A stretch of 64,000 nt of DNA, taken from positions 3,365,097-3,429,096 of the forward strand of contig VFFE01007215.1 of the NCBI GenBank assembly GCA_008921705.1, written 5' to 3'. Below, one piece after another: positions 35,001-46,995 of the stretch; position 1 is the first letter of the stretch; every line of letters begins with the position of its first letter. The translations under genes were made by a program, and so were the position numbers. The notes beneath the pieces were generated by a model. That model saw nothing but the letters and a program-made list of their open reading frames with translations, was not told the DNA's origin and did no database searches. Source of the stretch: Burhinus oedicnemus. Lineage: Eukaryota; Chordata; Aves; Charadriiformes; Burhinidae.

Positions 35001-37784
35001 ATCCATGTTAGCTTCTGACTCATTTTTCCCCTTGCTAGGCCTGTCTTTCTCCTGGTTTTGAAGGATTACGTTGATTGCGAAGTACTTTACAGGATGCTTT
35101 GAGTGTTAATCATTAGGGATAACTGAATGGGCTACACGGGGCTAATCATAGTGGGTACCCTATTCAATAGGTAGTAATTTTGGTATTTTAGAGACAATCC
35201 TAAAAAGCACACTTTAAATTGCATAGCTATTGACATGGTCACCAACATTGGTTAAAGATTCGTTTCCCACACACCTTCCAAGTTACCTGCTTAAAGAACA
35301 AAGTACTAATGGCACAGATGGATACTGGATGGTTTTAGTCCCCTCAGAGTCCCATCCTGGGCCAGACTTGCCTGTTTCTGTTAGAGGGGAAAGAACACAA
35401 CAGTGCTTTTATTCCTTCTTACTCTTTTTATCTGAAATTCACTCAAAATTTCTCCCTCACATTTTTACTTCTGTTCTAAAGTGGGCTTGAATAGGCCACA
35501 GAATCATGTTGTGTAAGAAAAGCAGAATCCCCTGAGGTGGTGAAGTGAGAGGTGTGGAGGATGAGCAGTTATCTGGATCAAGCCTTCCTCCGTTGCTCTG
35601 CTCTTCCTCACAGGCTTTCTTGAGAGGCGTGTTTTAATGTCCTGCCCCCAGGTAGCTTTTCAGCACATCAGCTCGCCTGTGCTGGGAGTGCTTCCTAACA
35701 TCTGTTTCAGATTTTTTGCTCCTTTGTTTCCATTTATGTCCCTTCTCGACCATTATTGTTTTTTGGCCAAAAATATTAAATTGTATAGAAAATGCCAGAT
35801 AGGCTAAGACTGGTGTATGCGTGAGGTAAATTTTATTTTAATTGTTGTTTTCTATCATATTAAGCACAGGAGGTTCAGCTGCTTTGTTGACAGGAGAGAG
35901 AAGATTTTTATCTGTCTTCATTTAACAAAGCAAAGCCTGTCGAGAGGCTCCATCTTTTATAGACCAGTTATTGCAGCCAGAAAAACACAACAAAGTTTTG
36001 AGCTCAGAGCCCTCATCACATCACACTTCTACCATCAAATCAGCACTACTACAGCAAAATGAACTGAGTTAGAAATGAAGCAATTTCTTGTTGTAATGAG
36101 TCTCTTGATTACTGCAGTCCTCACAAGATGACAGTGCTGTGGGAACTGCACCTTAAGAAGGTCCTGGTACGCATCTTTGGGTCTGGTTTTTAGATTATGC
36201 CGGGGCTTCCATTAGTGTGGGGCTGATCAATGAGTACCCAGATGCTCGATGAAAACACTGGAATTTTTTTTGGCTCCTCATGATTACCAAACAACAGAAC
36301 TATTTTGCATGGTGCTAAAAAAATAAGGTGGGAATAGAAGTGCTTAGTTGTTACAGTTTATGGAAGCAATTCAGTCAGTGAAAAATGGGAGCTTAATCTT
36401 GACCCAGTATGACAAACAATTAAAAAGTAAAGATTTAGATACTTTACCTAACAGATAAACATTGTGCAGAATAACCTATATAGTGCAAAGCAAGACAACA
36501 AAATAAATGCACATGTAGAGCTAACAGAGCTCTTCAATTTCTGTTCATGTCCAGCCTTTATTGCTGGTGATAATTTCTTTTTTCTTTTCCCATTCTCTAA
36601 CCTTCATGCATCCATTTCTACCTCAGTCACCTATACCCACCAAGATGAGAGTTAGGTGGCAGAAGTTAAAAGTGGAATGGCTGTCTTGCTGTTTCCCAGT
36701 CCAAAACATTTCACGTACCCTAAGATGGTGCATGAAAGTTTAGTATGTGACTTATGCTTTGGGGAGCAGAGGTCATCTGGCAACCAAGAGGAGCAATCAC
36801 CTCGCTGTTTGCAAGATAGTACTGTTTTTTTCCAGTGTAGCATGTCTAGTATTTAAGCTTTGCCCTGATTCCATACATTGCTCCAAGCCACATCCCGTTC
36901 AATGGAGTTAGCAGAGCCTCTGTGTAACTTCTCTGTGGGGCCATTTTTATGTTCCACGCTGGTAGGACATCAATAGCTCTGTACCACAGACGTGGTTTTG
37001 GCTGGAGTGTGGAGTTCGGAGGCAGCCTCCAAAGCAACTTGCTGCATTCTTTGGCAGTCAAACTACAGAAGCATATGGCACTGAGTTACTTACTGGATAA
37101 TATTAAAAATAGTATAAGGCTCTGCATTTTAACTGAGCAACTATATTGCTGCTCATTAAACACTTCAGAAATGTCCATCTTCATAAATATAAAATATAGA
37201 ATTACATATGCCAAAGAAAGGCATTATTACAGTTCCTTAAAATGAAATCTTCCAGGTTTTAAAATGCTTAGTAATACTGGCCCGCTGACATCCTTCTTGT
37301 GACCTTAAAACAATTTTTTGTTGTTTCCTTTAAATAATTTAGTGAGTGATTGCTCAGTGATGATGTTTAAATAAAAACACAATGTGATAGTTAATCTGCG
37401 AGACAGATGCTATTAATATTGGATAGATGTAGTTTCAGAAGTATTCTGCCTGAATCTGAAGTACTAAGCTGGATATAAATAGTGGTGGATTTCCCTTATG
37501 TGGAAAATGTAATAGCCCCGTTAAGCATGTCTTCACTGCAGAGTCAGGCAGTATATTGGCCCTCGGCTTTGAGTACCAGCTTTAGCTGAGACGAGGTGCA
37601 AGGAGCCAGGCTGCCAAGCTACGCCGGGCTAATGAATCCTTGTTAGCTCGGTGCTCCCCTAGATATTTCTGTTGGCCTCCGCAGGACATCTCCCCTAATC
37701 CTTTCTCACTGCAGTAAGTGGAGTTGTTCCAAACCTAACTCTTTTGGGGGAACAGTGTCTTTTGGGCGCAAGGAGGGAAGGTAA
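29039..37784. other. Unique non-coding DNA, largest featureless stretch
   Basis: About 8.7 kb with no supported gene, RNA or repeat family. A T12 run is at 30,016-30,027. The longest frame is 144 codons on the minus strand (32,678-33,112); it is hydrophobic in parts but has no recognisable fold and no splice context. The 30.7-31.6 and 34.7-35.0 kb parts are GC-richer and give several chance frames. The 37,500-37,740 part keeps several CpGs and a gctaatgaatcc homeodomain-type word, so it may be another conserved noncoding element. Confidence 0.5.
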
Positions 37785-38232
37785 GGGCAATGAAGCTGGT
37801 GAAGGATCTAGAGAACAAGTCTTATGAGGAGCGGCTGAGGGAACTGGGATTGTTTAGCCTGGAGAAGAGGAGGCTGAGGGGAGACCTTATCACTCTCTAC
37901 AACTACCTGAAAGGAGGTTGTAGAGAGGTGGGTGTCAATCTCTTCTCCCAAGTAACGAGCAATAGAACAAGAGGAAATGGCGTCAAGTTGCACTAAGGGA
38001 GGTTTAGATTGGATATTAGGAAGAACTTCTTCATGAAAAGGGTCATCAAACATTGGAACGGGCTACCCAGGGAAGTGGTGGAATCACCATCCCTGGAGTT
38101 ATTTAAAAGATGGGTAGATGTGGTGCTGAGGGACATAGTTTAGTGGTGGTTTTGGCAGTGTTAGGTTCATGGTTGGACTCAATCTTAAAGGTCTCTTCCA
38201 ATCTAGGTGATTCTATGATTCTGTGATTCTGA
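37785..38232 (+). mobile_element. CR1 LINE, 3'-terminal fragment with ORF2 C-terminus
   Basis: The most complete CR1 copy in the window, about 450 bp. It opens inside the post-reverse-transcriptase end of ORF2 with the family motifs [20 protein letters not shown] and LYNYLKGGC, and reads on without frameshift through NRTRGNG. A premature TAA follows at about 37,994. The frame then continues with [30 protein letters not shown] and VVLRDIV to a stop at the expected ORF2 end. The 3' UTR ends in attctatgattctgtgattctga, the diagnostic octamer tail. It is 5'-truncated and inactive. No clear target-site duplication is visible. Confidence 0.96.
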
Positions 38233-39600
38233 GGCAGAGGCAGGGTGTGATGGGATGAACCTGAGCATCTTAGGGTGCTGAGTTACATAGCCTAACCATA
38301 ATCACTTCAAATGAAGTAATCTGGATCTGTAGCAACAAATAGTGGGTAGTGATGTCCATGGAATGGCCTTGGAGAGGAGTCCTCTAGCTTAAGGTCACTA
38401 ACCAACAGCCAAGGAACAAACATGATGCCTTCACGAGCTCTAGCTCTTTTCGAAAAGCCTCTGTGCCTATGAGCTAGGCCTTCACCAGTAAACCGGGAAA
38501 ATGAGAGAGCTGAAGGAAGATGAAAAGCTACCTCTAACCTCTTTTTTCAACTTCATCATCCCGCAGAGACTGACAGCATCAGTTTGTGTGTGGGCATGAT
38601 GAATGGAGTACAATGCAGAGCTGAAATAAGAGTCAAAAATAACTCCACTCTGCAGATGTACTGTTAGAAGGGGCTGTTATATGGTCAGCTCACTGTCCCC
38701 AAATACCCACAAATTGAACATAAATAGAAGAGAAGAGATGCTTCTGTGTATGTATGTGCCAACAAAATGCTGGCAGGTATATACTGCCTTCTTTCCAGCC
38801 CATCCTTCTTTCTGCCCTAGAGAGAAGAAATGTTATAACTGCTGCTACTTTACATTGTGGGCTATACTTGCAGCTACACATTCAATTATTTTTAAACAGT
38901 TCCAGTTACTATTCCTGTAACAGGCTTCATTTTTCCCTTTGTCCTTTGTTTTTTGACTTTTACTAACAAAATAAAAGACAGATCAACTAAGGATATTTGT
39001 TTAAATATTATTGGCATACACTAAATTTAGTAACATTAGAGTTAGTCCTGGAAGGATGTTAATAAGATTACTCATATTACCTATGCACTTAATAAATTTT
39101 TGCTGGCTACTGCTGGATGCTCTGTAGCTCTAGAAACTTATACTTTAAGTTAGGGAGGTTCCCAGCACAGTACTGAGGGCAAGGCTGATCCAGCCATTAG
39201 TTATTGCCTCAAGCTTGGGAGATGCAGCTGCAGTTTCCTTGCTTTACCAGAGACATCTTTGCACAAAGCACACAGGCTAAAGTCTCACACAAGCTTTAGC
39301 ACAGGTTTATCCATGCTAAGGAGGTCCAGAGCTGCCACCAAAAGCAGCAGTGCAGTCAGCAGAAGTGCCACACAGGGACCCAAGGCAGGGCACACATGTA
39401 CTGGAACTGCTCCAGCCATCTCCCCCTCCACAAAAGAAGAAAATATTTCATTTTTAACACAGGAAGGTGTCTGTTTTAGGATTGGATTGGTGGTGGCACA
39501 AATGCTTCTGCTGGCACACAGAGAAGGGCAATGCTGGGGTGGGACGAGAGGAAGGAAGGACTGATACTTTTCCATCAGTGGCAGCCTTTGTGAACCAGGA
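38233..39600. other. Unique non-coding DNA
   Basis: Nothing recognisable. The frames near 38,681-38,966 and 39,259-39,689 overlap on both strands and have no domains. Confidence 0.5.
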
Positions 39601-39740
39601 GTCACTGTCCCCTTCTGCCCCAGCATCCCATCTGTAAAATGGGGCAGTAATACTCCTCTTTCCCACTGGACATTTGAGGATCGACACATTCCTGCTGCTG
39701 AGGCACTCAGGTGTAAGATATATATGAGTATAAGCTAGAT
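39601..39740 (+). mobile_element. Ancient MIR/CORE-type amniote SINE
   Basis: The stretch gtcactgtccccttctgccccagc leads into catctgtaaaatgggg (39,629-39,644), the best-known word of MIR-related SINEs, followed by cagtaatactcctctttccc. Downstream, gaggatcgacacatt and tgaggcactcag, then a degraded ATATAtgAGTAtaAGcTAGAT tail, follow the order of the LINE-derived 3' end of reptile and bird MIR-like SINEs (gaggattnacncatt, gaggcgctcagatact, atataagtacctagata). Core, tail and order all support a near-complete 3' part on the + strand; the tRNA-derived head is lost or too diverged. Confidence 0.75.
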
Positions 39741-41188
39741 CAGACCTCCGTTGGGAACCTGGGGAGTGTATTTCAGCTGTTTGTCTCACATGACTCAAAT
39801 CAGAAACCTTAGAAGTTTTCTTCAGCCTCCTGCTGTATCATTTTCAGGATAATTTAATCTTTTTTCTTCTTCCTTGCAGTTCTTTTTAAATATTGGGACG
39901 ATTCTGAAAATAAAAATTCTGTGCAGAAGAAAACTTTTCAGTACTTTAATGTGTTCCATTTTTCCCAATATTTTGGCCAAAAGTAGTTTCATAATTTGAT
40001 ACTAGCCTTCTCCTCACCGTATGAAAAATCTGCCATATTTCACTGAATTTATTGTCTGCTGAAAAATATTCTCTGAGTCATGTAGGGGGGAAGCCAATCT
40101 GAAAATCTCTGTTTAAAGACTTCAAATTTTTATCATTATGAATAATGATGGTGGTATTTACGATAGGTATTTGCACTGCTGAATTCTGGGGTAAGGCAAG
40201 TGTTTTTGGAAGCCAAGTCCAGAGTTAACACCTGAAGCACTTTTCTCGGTGAAAGAAGCTGGGAGTATTCCTAGAGTGAGAAACTTTGAACTCTCCTAAA
40301 AGATCTACCAGTGTGTAGCGTGTCTGGGTGATCATTAACGAGGGGACAAGATAACACATGGCAAATGCTGGAAAAGTGATTGTTCCCTCACAATCAGGAA
40401 GAATAAGATGAAAATAAGAAAAGTATAATTCAGTTTGTAAAGAAAATATCTTAGAGGTATATTACTTGGAAGAAAAGTCTCCAGAGTTCTGTGGTGAAAC
40501 TATCCATCTTGAGTTTCTAAAATTTATCTTGTATTTTCATGATAAACAGCAGTATGATCTGGTGAAATTTTCTGTCTTACTGATACAAAAAAAGTAATCT
40601 TACCGTTTTCTGGTACTCTGATCTTTTCTCAAAATCTTCTAATACAGAACTGCTGCACAGTGAAATTAAATCTTCTGCCATTACATTTGGTTTCCTTAGA
40701 CACCTTTTACAGTTTCCCAAATCCTGGCCTGAAAATCACTGCTGTAGGGAAACAGGCTGCATGAATCCACACATTTCTACTGGAAGAGCTGGAGCTTAAA
40801 ATGGGTAAATCATGTTTAGTAGTTTGACAAACAAAACTGAATGACAAGGGTATTATAAAACTTTATTTTTCCCCAGAGTTCATCTCATTGCTGTATGTAA
40901 ACATTAGCCGTGTGTATTAATATTGAATATGTATGTGATACAGCTGGTTGAATGATTCTCTGCAAAGAATACCTACAAATGTAACCCATCTTTCTGCCAG
41001 TATGTCAGCCTGATTTCTACAAATAGGTTTCTTGTTTATAATGTTTACCAAAGAATTCCCAGCAATTGATTCTACATGGTATTTACATACTATTTGGTAT
41101 GACTAATGCCTTGCATTTTATTATCATTCATTCATTGCTGCTCAAATGGAGGACCTGAAATTTCTAGCAAGTTAATGTAGGTAAAGTA
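39741..41188. other. Unique AT-rich non-coding DNA
   Basis: No gene, RNA or repeat family recognised; very few open frames of any size. Confidence 0.6.
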
Positions 41189-41525
41189 TCATAGAACCAC
41201 AGAATCACAGGGGTTGGAAGGGACCACTGGAGGTCATCTAGTTCAACCCCCTGCCAGAGCAGGGTCACCAAGACCAGGTTGCACAGGATGGCATCCAGGC
41301 GGGTTTTGAATGTCTCCAGAGTCGGAGACTCCACCACCTCTCTGGGCAGCCTGTTCTAGTGCTCTGCCACCCTCAAAGGAAAGAAGTTCCTCCTCATGTT
41401 CAGATGGAACTTCCTACGTTCAAGTTTGTGCCCGTTACCTCTTGTCCTATCACTGGGCACCACTGCAAAAAGACTGGTGCCATCCTCCTGGCACCCTTCC
41501 TTTAAATATTTATAAGCATTATAAG
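41189..41525 (-). mobile_element. CR1 LINE, 3'-terminal fragment
   Basis: On the + strand it begins tcatagaaccacagaatcacag, a variant of the reverse-complemented CR1 tail, then ggttggaagggacc. Read on the minus strand it encodes the ORF2 C-terminus: [33 protein letters not shown], then [17 protein letters not shown]. One tryptophan codon of the usual HWNRLP motif has become TAG. The sequence differs clearly from the CR1 copies at 6.3 and 37.8 kb (for example ctggaggtcatctagttcaa in the 3' UTR), so it belongs to another CR1 subfamily. It is 5'-truncated at about 41,525 and inactive. Confidence 0.95.
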
Positions 41526-42360
41526 TACTTGGCATTTATTTTTCTCCTGTAGCTTTTGTAGCTAAAAATCATTAATGTGGCAACAATGTTCGTTTATTGC
41601 TTTATGCTGTTGCTAAACTGAATACTTTGATAAAGATCCACATTTTTCTTATCAAAAATTTTAGTTCTTCATGCACATAGTCTTCTACATCCATTTCGTA
41701 GCAGAAAGGTTTTTTTTAAAAAAAGTATGTACCTCTTTTAGAGGTTTGTATTTCTGTCACTCATACAACAAAAATTCAAAGATTCATGGTTAATTTTTTC
41801 ATAAATTGCTTGCCAAAAAGTACCAGACTAACAAAAGCAACAAGTCTTGAAATGCTTTTTTCCACTCTTATGATACATTTCAAAGCCATTAGAAGCTAAT
41901 CTGACAACATTTTTATGTGACATGGTTGTCAGTAGGAAAAAAAGAAAGGCATGGGAAAGCAGTGGGAAAAACCTGAAAATAAGAGACTTCAATATCTTTG
42001 GGAACAGCTGCTTGCGAGATACGTGTGTGTACAGGAAATACACTGCCCTAAAGGATCGGGATTTCAATAGAGGTTGGATAACACTTTAAGGTATACTGTA
42101 CGGTGTCTTTACTGTTACTGTATTTACAAAGAGAAATGCAGAAGACAGCAGCTTGAGGAAGCAAATTGCAAATGAAAGGAAAATGACAACCTTCTCTAAG
42201 AAAGTTGAATTAGGAGCCTGTGAACAGTTAAGAAAGTAAAGCCCTGTTTCCAGAGGGTAATTAAGGGCATAAGTAACACCACCCATTCTGAAGCAATGGT
42301 AAACATATAGCCAAATCACATTAGGGAGGCTTGCACAGAGCTCTGAAAAAGTCATCTTGA
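41526..42360. other. Unique AT-rich non-coding DNA
   Basis: Nothing recognisable. A minus-strand frame of 89 codons (42,086-42,355) has no domain. Confidence 0.55.
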
Positions 42361-42500
42361 CATTTCAGCACCCACTTTGAGCACTTCCCTGGGCGAAAGC
42401 TAGCGACTGACGTTGTATGATGGGCCAGTGACAATATTAAACACAAGATCACAAAAGCTTTTCCAGTTCCGGCCTAATTAATGTATCTACTGTCTATTTT
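42361..42500. promoter_or_regulatory. Candidate conserved noncoding element
   Basis: The stretch keeps CpGs (gggcgaaagctagcgactgacgttg) in an AT-rich neighbourhood and carries ACAATATTAAA, TTCCGGCC and CTAATTAATG words (ETS- and homeodomain-like). This is texture only; constraint is not shown. Confidence 0.25.
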
Positions 42501-45500
42501 TGCTTCTAGTTTTCACTGAACTCTCCACTGTGGTATCATTATTATTACTACACTGAATCATTTAGTAGTATGGAGGAATTTTCTTGGTTTAGTTACATGG
42601 TTTTTGTACAATTAATCAAAACAGTTTGCAAACGCATCACAAATCGTCACACATTTTGGGTGAGCCAGCAGCAAGATGTTGGCTGTTGGTTTTGCAGTAA
42701 TAGAGTTGCAGTACAGACTACTGAATAGCCTGGAGATAGTTCTTAATGTGACATGAAAAGCACTGAGAATTTGTGTACCAGGACTCAGTTACTTACAAAG
42801 CTGAAACTGTCAATAACTTCCTACAAAAATTGTATTTTTTAAATGAAAAGGCTGAATTAAGAAGGTTGCTTGAGTCTTGGTGCTACAAGGTACATTTTTA
42901 AAATCCACTGAAGGAATTTATTTGCTCAGCTCTCCTGTGTTGATGACAGCACACAGCTCTTTGAAAAATCACCCTCTGTGCTTTGCATATGTTAGAGTCC
43001 TCCAGCTCCATAATCTCCCAGAGTGTATTGTTATTGCATTTTTGACAGCTGGTTCACATACCAATAGTGATGTAACCCAGCTGACCTTATACCCTTTGCA
43101 GGTCATGCATGATTCTTGTATTCACAGTTTAATAAAGCTAGGATACAAGACTTGCAGAGAAATACATCCTTACTTGGGCAAAGCAGGTTGCAGCAGCTCT
43201 AAATTGATTTAATGATATAATGGAAACAGCAAAGTATCTATCTGTGCCAAATTGTAGGGTTTTTATGATGGTAAACCACCATGTGGATTTTGATTCCTTC
43301 TCAGAAGAGAATATCTAGGGAGTCGCAATGGACGTGGCAGGTAGAAAGTGAGTCTTTCTCATTTCAACACAGACTCATTTATTTTTACATCATTTAAAGC
43401 ACATGATTTTGTCATTTCTTTTGCTTCCCATCTCCCAAAATGCATTAAGTCTCCAAGTCTAAAAATTACTGAACAGAATTGGTTTTGCTGCTGTTAAATG
43501 CCTCCAGAGTGACCAAAAATTGCTTTAGATAGTCCTCCTCTTCATCTTTTTTTTTTTTTTTTGTGCTCTTTTTTCTGTTGGCTGTTTCTCAGAATTTCCT
43601 CTGTTAATGTTAATTAGGTTTGTGGAAAGTTTCCACAGAGGATTATGTGAAGTCATGTATAAATGTGTTGCCTTACTTTGCTCTAAATAAAAAAGAGAAA
43701 TTCAAGATTGTGCTGATAAAGATAGTTTCAGATGTGCCTTTGTGCATTACAAAATATCATAGGAGGTTACGCCTGCTCTAGACCAGGTTTTGACTAAATG
43801 AGAATTGTGGACTGTAGGCAAGTGAGATTTTCTTTTACTTCTCTCTGCTGTATGATCACGTTTTTATTCATCCACTTCAATGCCTGGAATGACAGAAGAT
43901 GTAAAACATGCCAGTAGCACAGCTGGCGTCTGTGAAACAGCCTTTACCTTGAGTTGCCCTTACTGTTGGAGTGAAAGAGAAGTTGGAAGACATGGAAGAA
44001 CAGTGACAAAGGAAAACAGAGAGGAGCAAGAGCCACCAGACAACTTCTGACAGCTCACTGCATTGCACTGACACAGGACGCTGATGACTTCATTACTGAC
44101 TAACTTTCTTCTAAGTGGAAGTGATACGCCTGCACTCTCAGTGCAGGGAAGTAGTTGAAATGCCAAAATAATTCAGCAGGCTCTGCCCACTTTATTTTTC
44201 CTCAGCTATCTAGTTGTGAAGGTGTAAATATTGTAATCCCAAAGGGATTTTAGGGATCATTAGTGGCGTAGAAGGCTGAAGACATGAGTGACGCTTGGCT
44301 GAAAGCCTGCGACTGATTGGTAGCCACAAATGTGGTTTTGAACTGCAGGAAAGGAGTGAGATCATCATCATTAGGAAAGAAAAGAAAGATGGAAACAAGA
44401 TGACTTTTTTCACAGGGGATTCAAAGATTTGTGCCTTTGCCTTCAGCTTGTGTTGCTGGAAGAAAGTTTTAAAAGATAAGGGAAAGAAAATTACCATATC
44501 CACAATGAAATTAAAAAAACCCAAAGACTAGAAGGATTGATAAGGCCGTGGGTAACACAGTGAAACTTCACTAACCTTCAGTTAATTTCTTCTTATGTTC
44601 CTATTAGTGAAGCCAAAAAGATGGTTTTTTTCAGCAGTATGTATTTCACTAAACTTATAAAGTATAAATGAGAACAGGAGGGAGAAAGTAGCTAGTAGTT
44701 GACTTCTAGAAATAATTTCCGGTCACAACACAGTCACTTTATGAACTGTTTAAAAAAAATAACATTCTATGAAAATCACAGTATATAAAATACTTGTCTA
44801 TGTGCTGAACAAATCCTCACTTTACATTTCATTCTACAGGGTAAGCTGCTTAAGTCCAACTTTAACCTTCAGAGCATGACAAACAGCTGTCCTTTAAAAA
44901 GAAAAATTAAAACACTCTCAGCTAAAGTATGAACAAGGAAGAAAGAAATAACTTATGTTATTTGATGAAACAAGAAAAAAAGAGGGAGTAGGGGAGCAAA
45001 TAAAGTTTCTTTGAGGCCGCATAAGGGTTTTCGTTATTAGTTTGCTCTATCTACAGCTTCATTCACTCTGTTTTCATGCATTTCACTGGTGAAAATTTGC
45101 AAGGAAAATGGAAGTGCAACTCTTTTTCCCCAAAATAATAGCTGTAAGAAAGAGAACCACTACCAAAGGAGATAGGTTATTACATGAGGAACAAGGGTCT
45201 TGCCTGAAGTCAAAGGAAAGTTGCACTAAATGAAAGACAATTAGCTACACTGGACACTGGACCAAGCACTGTATGCTGCTGAGTTAAAACAATGTATTTT
45301 CATCATGAATTTGAAGCCTAACCTGGCCTTTACAATAGTGTGGAAGTATTTAACAGACTTATTCCGAGTAAGGTTTTGGGAAAGACATCACTGAAAGCCC
45401 AGGTTTCTTTTCTTGCATTCTCTTTCCTCTTCTTTTCCCTTCCAGCCTCTAATAAAATTAAAAAGGACAAAAAACAATGCAGATGAAACCTAAAGGTCAC

Positions 45501-46349
45501 TTATTGAACTCCCCAAAGTCAAACTGCTTTGTTTTGCCCTGCCCTGCTTAGCTGATCCCAGTACTGGGAGGGCTGTGAAACCAGTCACAGAGCAGGCAGG
45601 GAGAGGATTATGGGGACACAGGGAGGGGGAAGGATGTTTTCTGCACCTAAGACCTTAGTTTTTTGAAGAGGAAATTATGGGATCTTTTGATATGCAATTT
45701 GAAGTTGAGATGAAGGTGTATTTGGATGAGAAAATGGCTTTAATTTTTGACTTTGGACATTGTCCAGAACTTCAAAATGAAAGTGGAGAGTTGTAACCAT
45801 TCTAGTATTTACTAACAAAATTCCTAACTGTTCTGAATTAGAGCAGGGTGGTGTCCCCTTTATGTCTTTGTCTTGTAGTTTAATTAAATTGGCCTCCTTT
45901 GGAAGTACTTATTAGGGCATGGCCTAAGTTATTTACTGGGTCCATTTACCATAGCACATGAAAACAATAACACAACTCCAGAGACTTGGGAGTATAAAGC
46001 AAGCAGTAATACCGGCTGACCTTCCTAATCTTTTTCTTTCCCTGTTTGAATCACTGAACTCATTGGGAATCACCAGCACAAGCCCAAGAGCTCCCTCCTG
46101 TTCAAGCGAGCAGAGACATCACAAGCATATGGATGCATTTCAGGGTTTATAAGTAGGGGAGGGAAAGCCAGCTTCACAGCATGCGTGTCTTTCCTCCAGC
46201 TGTGCCAAATCATCTCTGACCTACCTGAAGGAGTCTGGAAACCCAAGGTGGGAGAGTATCTACTGCCACCTTCTCAGGTTAGAGGTGGGGATACTTCAGA
46301 CATCCTGCCTTGATGATTGCAGCAGACTCGCTTGTCTCCTTTACCCTCT
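42501..46349. other. Unique non-coding DNA
   Basis: No supported gene. A T16 run is at 43,547-43,562. A + frame of 111 codons (42,877-43,212) and a minus frame of 104 codons (44,210-44,524) have no domain and no splice context. A + frame of 78 codons lies opposite the latter. Confidence 0.5.
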
Positions 46350-46379
46350 GTGTGACACCGGTGTGACACTGGTGACATG
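46350..46379. repeat. 11-bp tandem repeat with T-box-like palindromic core
   Basis: gtgtgacaccg, gtgtgacactg and a shortened gtgacatga follow one another with an 11-bp period. The first junction creates TGACACCGGTGTGA, which resembles the paired T-box half-site arrangement (TCACACC..GGTGTGA) with a central CACCGGTG palindrome. It may be a small slippage event. Confidence 0.5.
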
Positions 46380-46734
46380 ACTGCTCCCCTGGGCCATACA
46401 CAGAGCTGTTTTGCGTGCCGACACTGGGCAAGCAGTCAGAGCAATTTGAAAAGCCTTTCACATGGATGAGATTGAGGCCAATGACAGATAAATCACATAG
46501 CAACTTCATAGCCTCATCCCTTCAACTGATGTGTATTTGGGTTGATCATCCCCCCTGCAAACCTCACCTATAAAAATGAACCACAAAGAGATGTCTGCAT
46601 AGCCTCCACCTTTTCACAACCCCCTGCCTAAGCTTCGTAACACTGGCAAGCCAAGGATGCTCATCCCAGTGCTTTGGGTTGTCAGAACGGCCTAAACTTC
46701 AGTCCTTACTGAGTGTTTGTGCCCTGGTGAAAGA

Positions 46735-46995
46735 AAGCCTTCTAGCAATAAATTGCATCATTGCCTTAGATGACTGTTGGCGCAGGTCTTCCCTGAAGCT
46801 GTTCTCAAACATAACATAAGGTCTCACTCTAATAAAATAGCAGGGCTACGTGTTTCATTGCCTTGAAGTCAGCTAATGACTCTGTAACCTCTCCAGCCAG
46901 TAATAAAAAAAAGACTAAATGTCTTTTGAACCTGACTGTGATTTTGTCTGATATAGAAGAAGCCAAGTTAATGACATGCAAAGCAGCAGGTAATT
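46735..46995. promoter_or_regulatory. Candidate conserved noncoding element
   Basis: Has the word composition of a developmental enhancer: tgcatcattg, cattgccttgaagtcagctaatgac, aagttaatgacatgcaaag (octamer-like ATGCAAAG joined to TAATGA) and aggtaattaatac (paired TAAT/ATTA). There is no open frame of note. The regulatory role is inference. Confidence 0.3.

Noticed and set aside
37790..37996. 68-codon frame resembling annotated bird proteins
   Set aside because: It is the C-terminal piece of CR1 ORF2 in a truncated LINE, not a host gene.
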